In this document: positions 5,181 through 5,790 of the stretch, in pieces | Position numbering within the stretch: the stretch's first letter is position 1 | How the letters are laid out: each line of letters opens with the position of its first letter | NCBI GenBank assembly: GCA_029935255.1 | Contig: JAOZKS010000173.1 | Coordinates: 1-5,790 of the forward strand | Reading direction: 5' to 3' | Length of the DNA stretch: 5,790 bases | Source of the DNA: Pontiella sp. | GTDB lineage: Bacteria; Verrucomicrobiota; Kiritimatiellia; Kiritimatiellales; Pontiellaceae | Translations under genes and position numbers: made by a program | Notes under the pieces: model-generated | Seen by the model: only the letters and a program-made list of their open reading frames with translations | Databases searched by the model: none | What the model was told of the DNA's origin: nothing

Positions 5181-5790
5181 CTATTTGACCTTGAGGGCGA
5201 GCATGGTCATGTCGTCGTACTGGCGGTTGTTGCCGACGAAGGTGAGGACGGTTTGGCGAATGTGGTCGAGTAGATCGTGCACGGAGGTGTCGGCCATTCC
5301 CTCGACCGTCTCGACGAGGTTTTCGATTCCCCACTCTTCCTCTTCGGAGTTCATGGCTTCGGTGATGCCGTCGGTGTAGGTGACGACGAGGTCGCCGGAA
5401 TGGAGCGTGATGTTGCGGGTTTCAATGGCGCTTGCGAAGAGGTCGTTTCCGACGAGTCCGATGGCTATGCCGGCGGGCTCGGGTTGTTCAGACTTAGATT
5501 CGCCGCTGCGTAGAAGGATCGGGGCTTCGTGGCCCGCCCGCGCAAAGCTGAGCTGGTGGGTTTCGAGGTTAAGCACCATGTAGAGCATGCTGATGAACAT
5601 GTCCTCGGCGAGGTTGCTGCTCAACGTTTCGTTCAGTATGGAAAGCATGGTGGCGGGGTCGTATAGGTTGGGTGCGTTCACGCGCAACACGCTGCGGCAT
5701 ACGGCCATCATGAGCGCCCCGCCTACGCCTTTCCCGCTGACATCCGCAATGGCAAGACCAATGTGTTTGTCGTCGATTTGGATGAAGTCT
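5181..5790 (-). CDS. SpoIIE/RsbU-type PP2C serine phosphatase, C-terminal catalytic part (N-terminus beyond window)
   Basis: Metal-dependent Ser/Thr phosphatase domain of the PPM/SpoIIE class, which usually dephosphorylates anti-sigma-factor antagonists in partner-switching control of stress or development. The 202 visible residues include DFIQIDD at the edge, probably the end of the first GDxxDF motif, then LAIADVSGKGVGGALMMA with the metal Asp at 5742-5744. Next come FARAGHEAPILL, GDLVVTYTDGITEA with Asp at 5370-5372, and the terminal DDMTMLALKVK with the last metal Asp pair. The reading frame is open to the window edge, so the apparent Met at 5711 is internal and not the start. A sensor domain (PAS, GAF, HAMP or receiver) would be expected upstream but cannot be seen. 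It converges on argH with only 4 bases between stop codons. The catalytic family is secure; partner and signal are unknown. Confidence 0.95.
   Translation of the reverse strand, partial: DFIQIDDKHIGLAIADVSGKGVGGALMMAVCRSVLRVNAPNLYDPATMLSILNETLSSNLAEDMFISMLYMVLNLETHQLSFARAGHEAPILLRSGESKSEQPEPAGIAIGLVGNDLFASAIETRNITLHSGDLVVTYTDGITEAMNSEEEEWGIENLVETVEGMADTSVHDLLDHIRQTVLTFVGNNRQYDDMTMLALKVK

Noticed and set aside
5709..5711. ATG as start of the phosphatase gene
   Set aside because: The frame stays open upstream to the window edge and encodes the conserved ADVSGKG metal motif, so this Met is internal.

Overview
The window is bacterial chromosomal DNA, moderately GC-rich and densely packed. It holds four complete rightward genes flanked by two leftward genes that run off the edges. 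No RNA gene, transposase, CRISPR array or origin is visible, and no gene-free stretch exceeds about 130 bases. The gene mix (FmdB-type zinc ribbon, COG3044 ATPase, SpoIIE-type phosphatase, a divergent argininosuccinate lyase) and a 10-bp-period intergenic repeat of a type I associate with PVC-group and deltaproteobacterial-type environmental genomes suggest a Kiritimatiellota/Verrucomicrobiota-like organism. This is a weak inference from memory; no marker gene is present to prove it.

Layout: positions 1-1049 (minus) hold an iron-type alcohol dehydrogenase missing its C-terminal end. A 125-bp divergent intergenic region (1050-1174) carries a good sigma-70-like promoter facing right, with a perfect inverted repeat lying across its -10 box. 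Rightward from there come a small FmdB-family zinc-ribbon protein (1175-1456), a 579-residue ABC-class ATPase-family protein of the COG3044/PF09818 type (1521-3260), and D-aminoacyl-tRNA deacylase dtd (3263-3715), whose start is 2 bases after the ATPase stop. An 84-bp gap with a 10-bp tandem repeat leads to argH (3800-5176). Only 4 bases beyond the argH stop is the stop of a convergent SpoIIE/RsbU-type PP2C phosphatase (5181-5790, minus), whose N-terminal part lies outside the window.

FmdB, the ATPase-family protein and Dtd probably form one transcription unit; argH may be read through or have its own start. Dtd proofreads D-amino acids off tRNA. A trypanosome relative of the ATPase family (MRB1590) works in RNA editing, so an RNA- or translation-related role for the middle gene is a reasonable but unproven guess.

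The most interesting object is that ATPase-family protein. Its whole family scaffold is recognisable from end to end, but the P-loop reads GESNSGRV instead of GxxxxGK[S/T]: both the invariant lysine and the Ser/Thr are lost. The signature region and the later GGSGDY-like motif are also altered, while the Walker B Asp-Glu pair survives. It looks like a pseudo-ATPase or an ATPase with changed chemistry. A second notable signal is a textbook intrinsic-terminator hairpin (perfect 9-bp stem, 3-nt loop, then T5) inside the dtd coding sequence.
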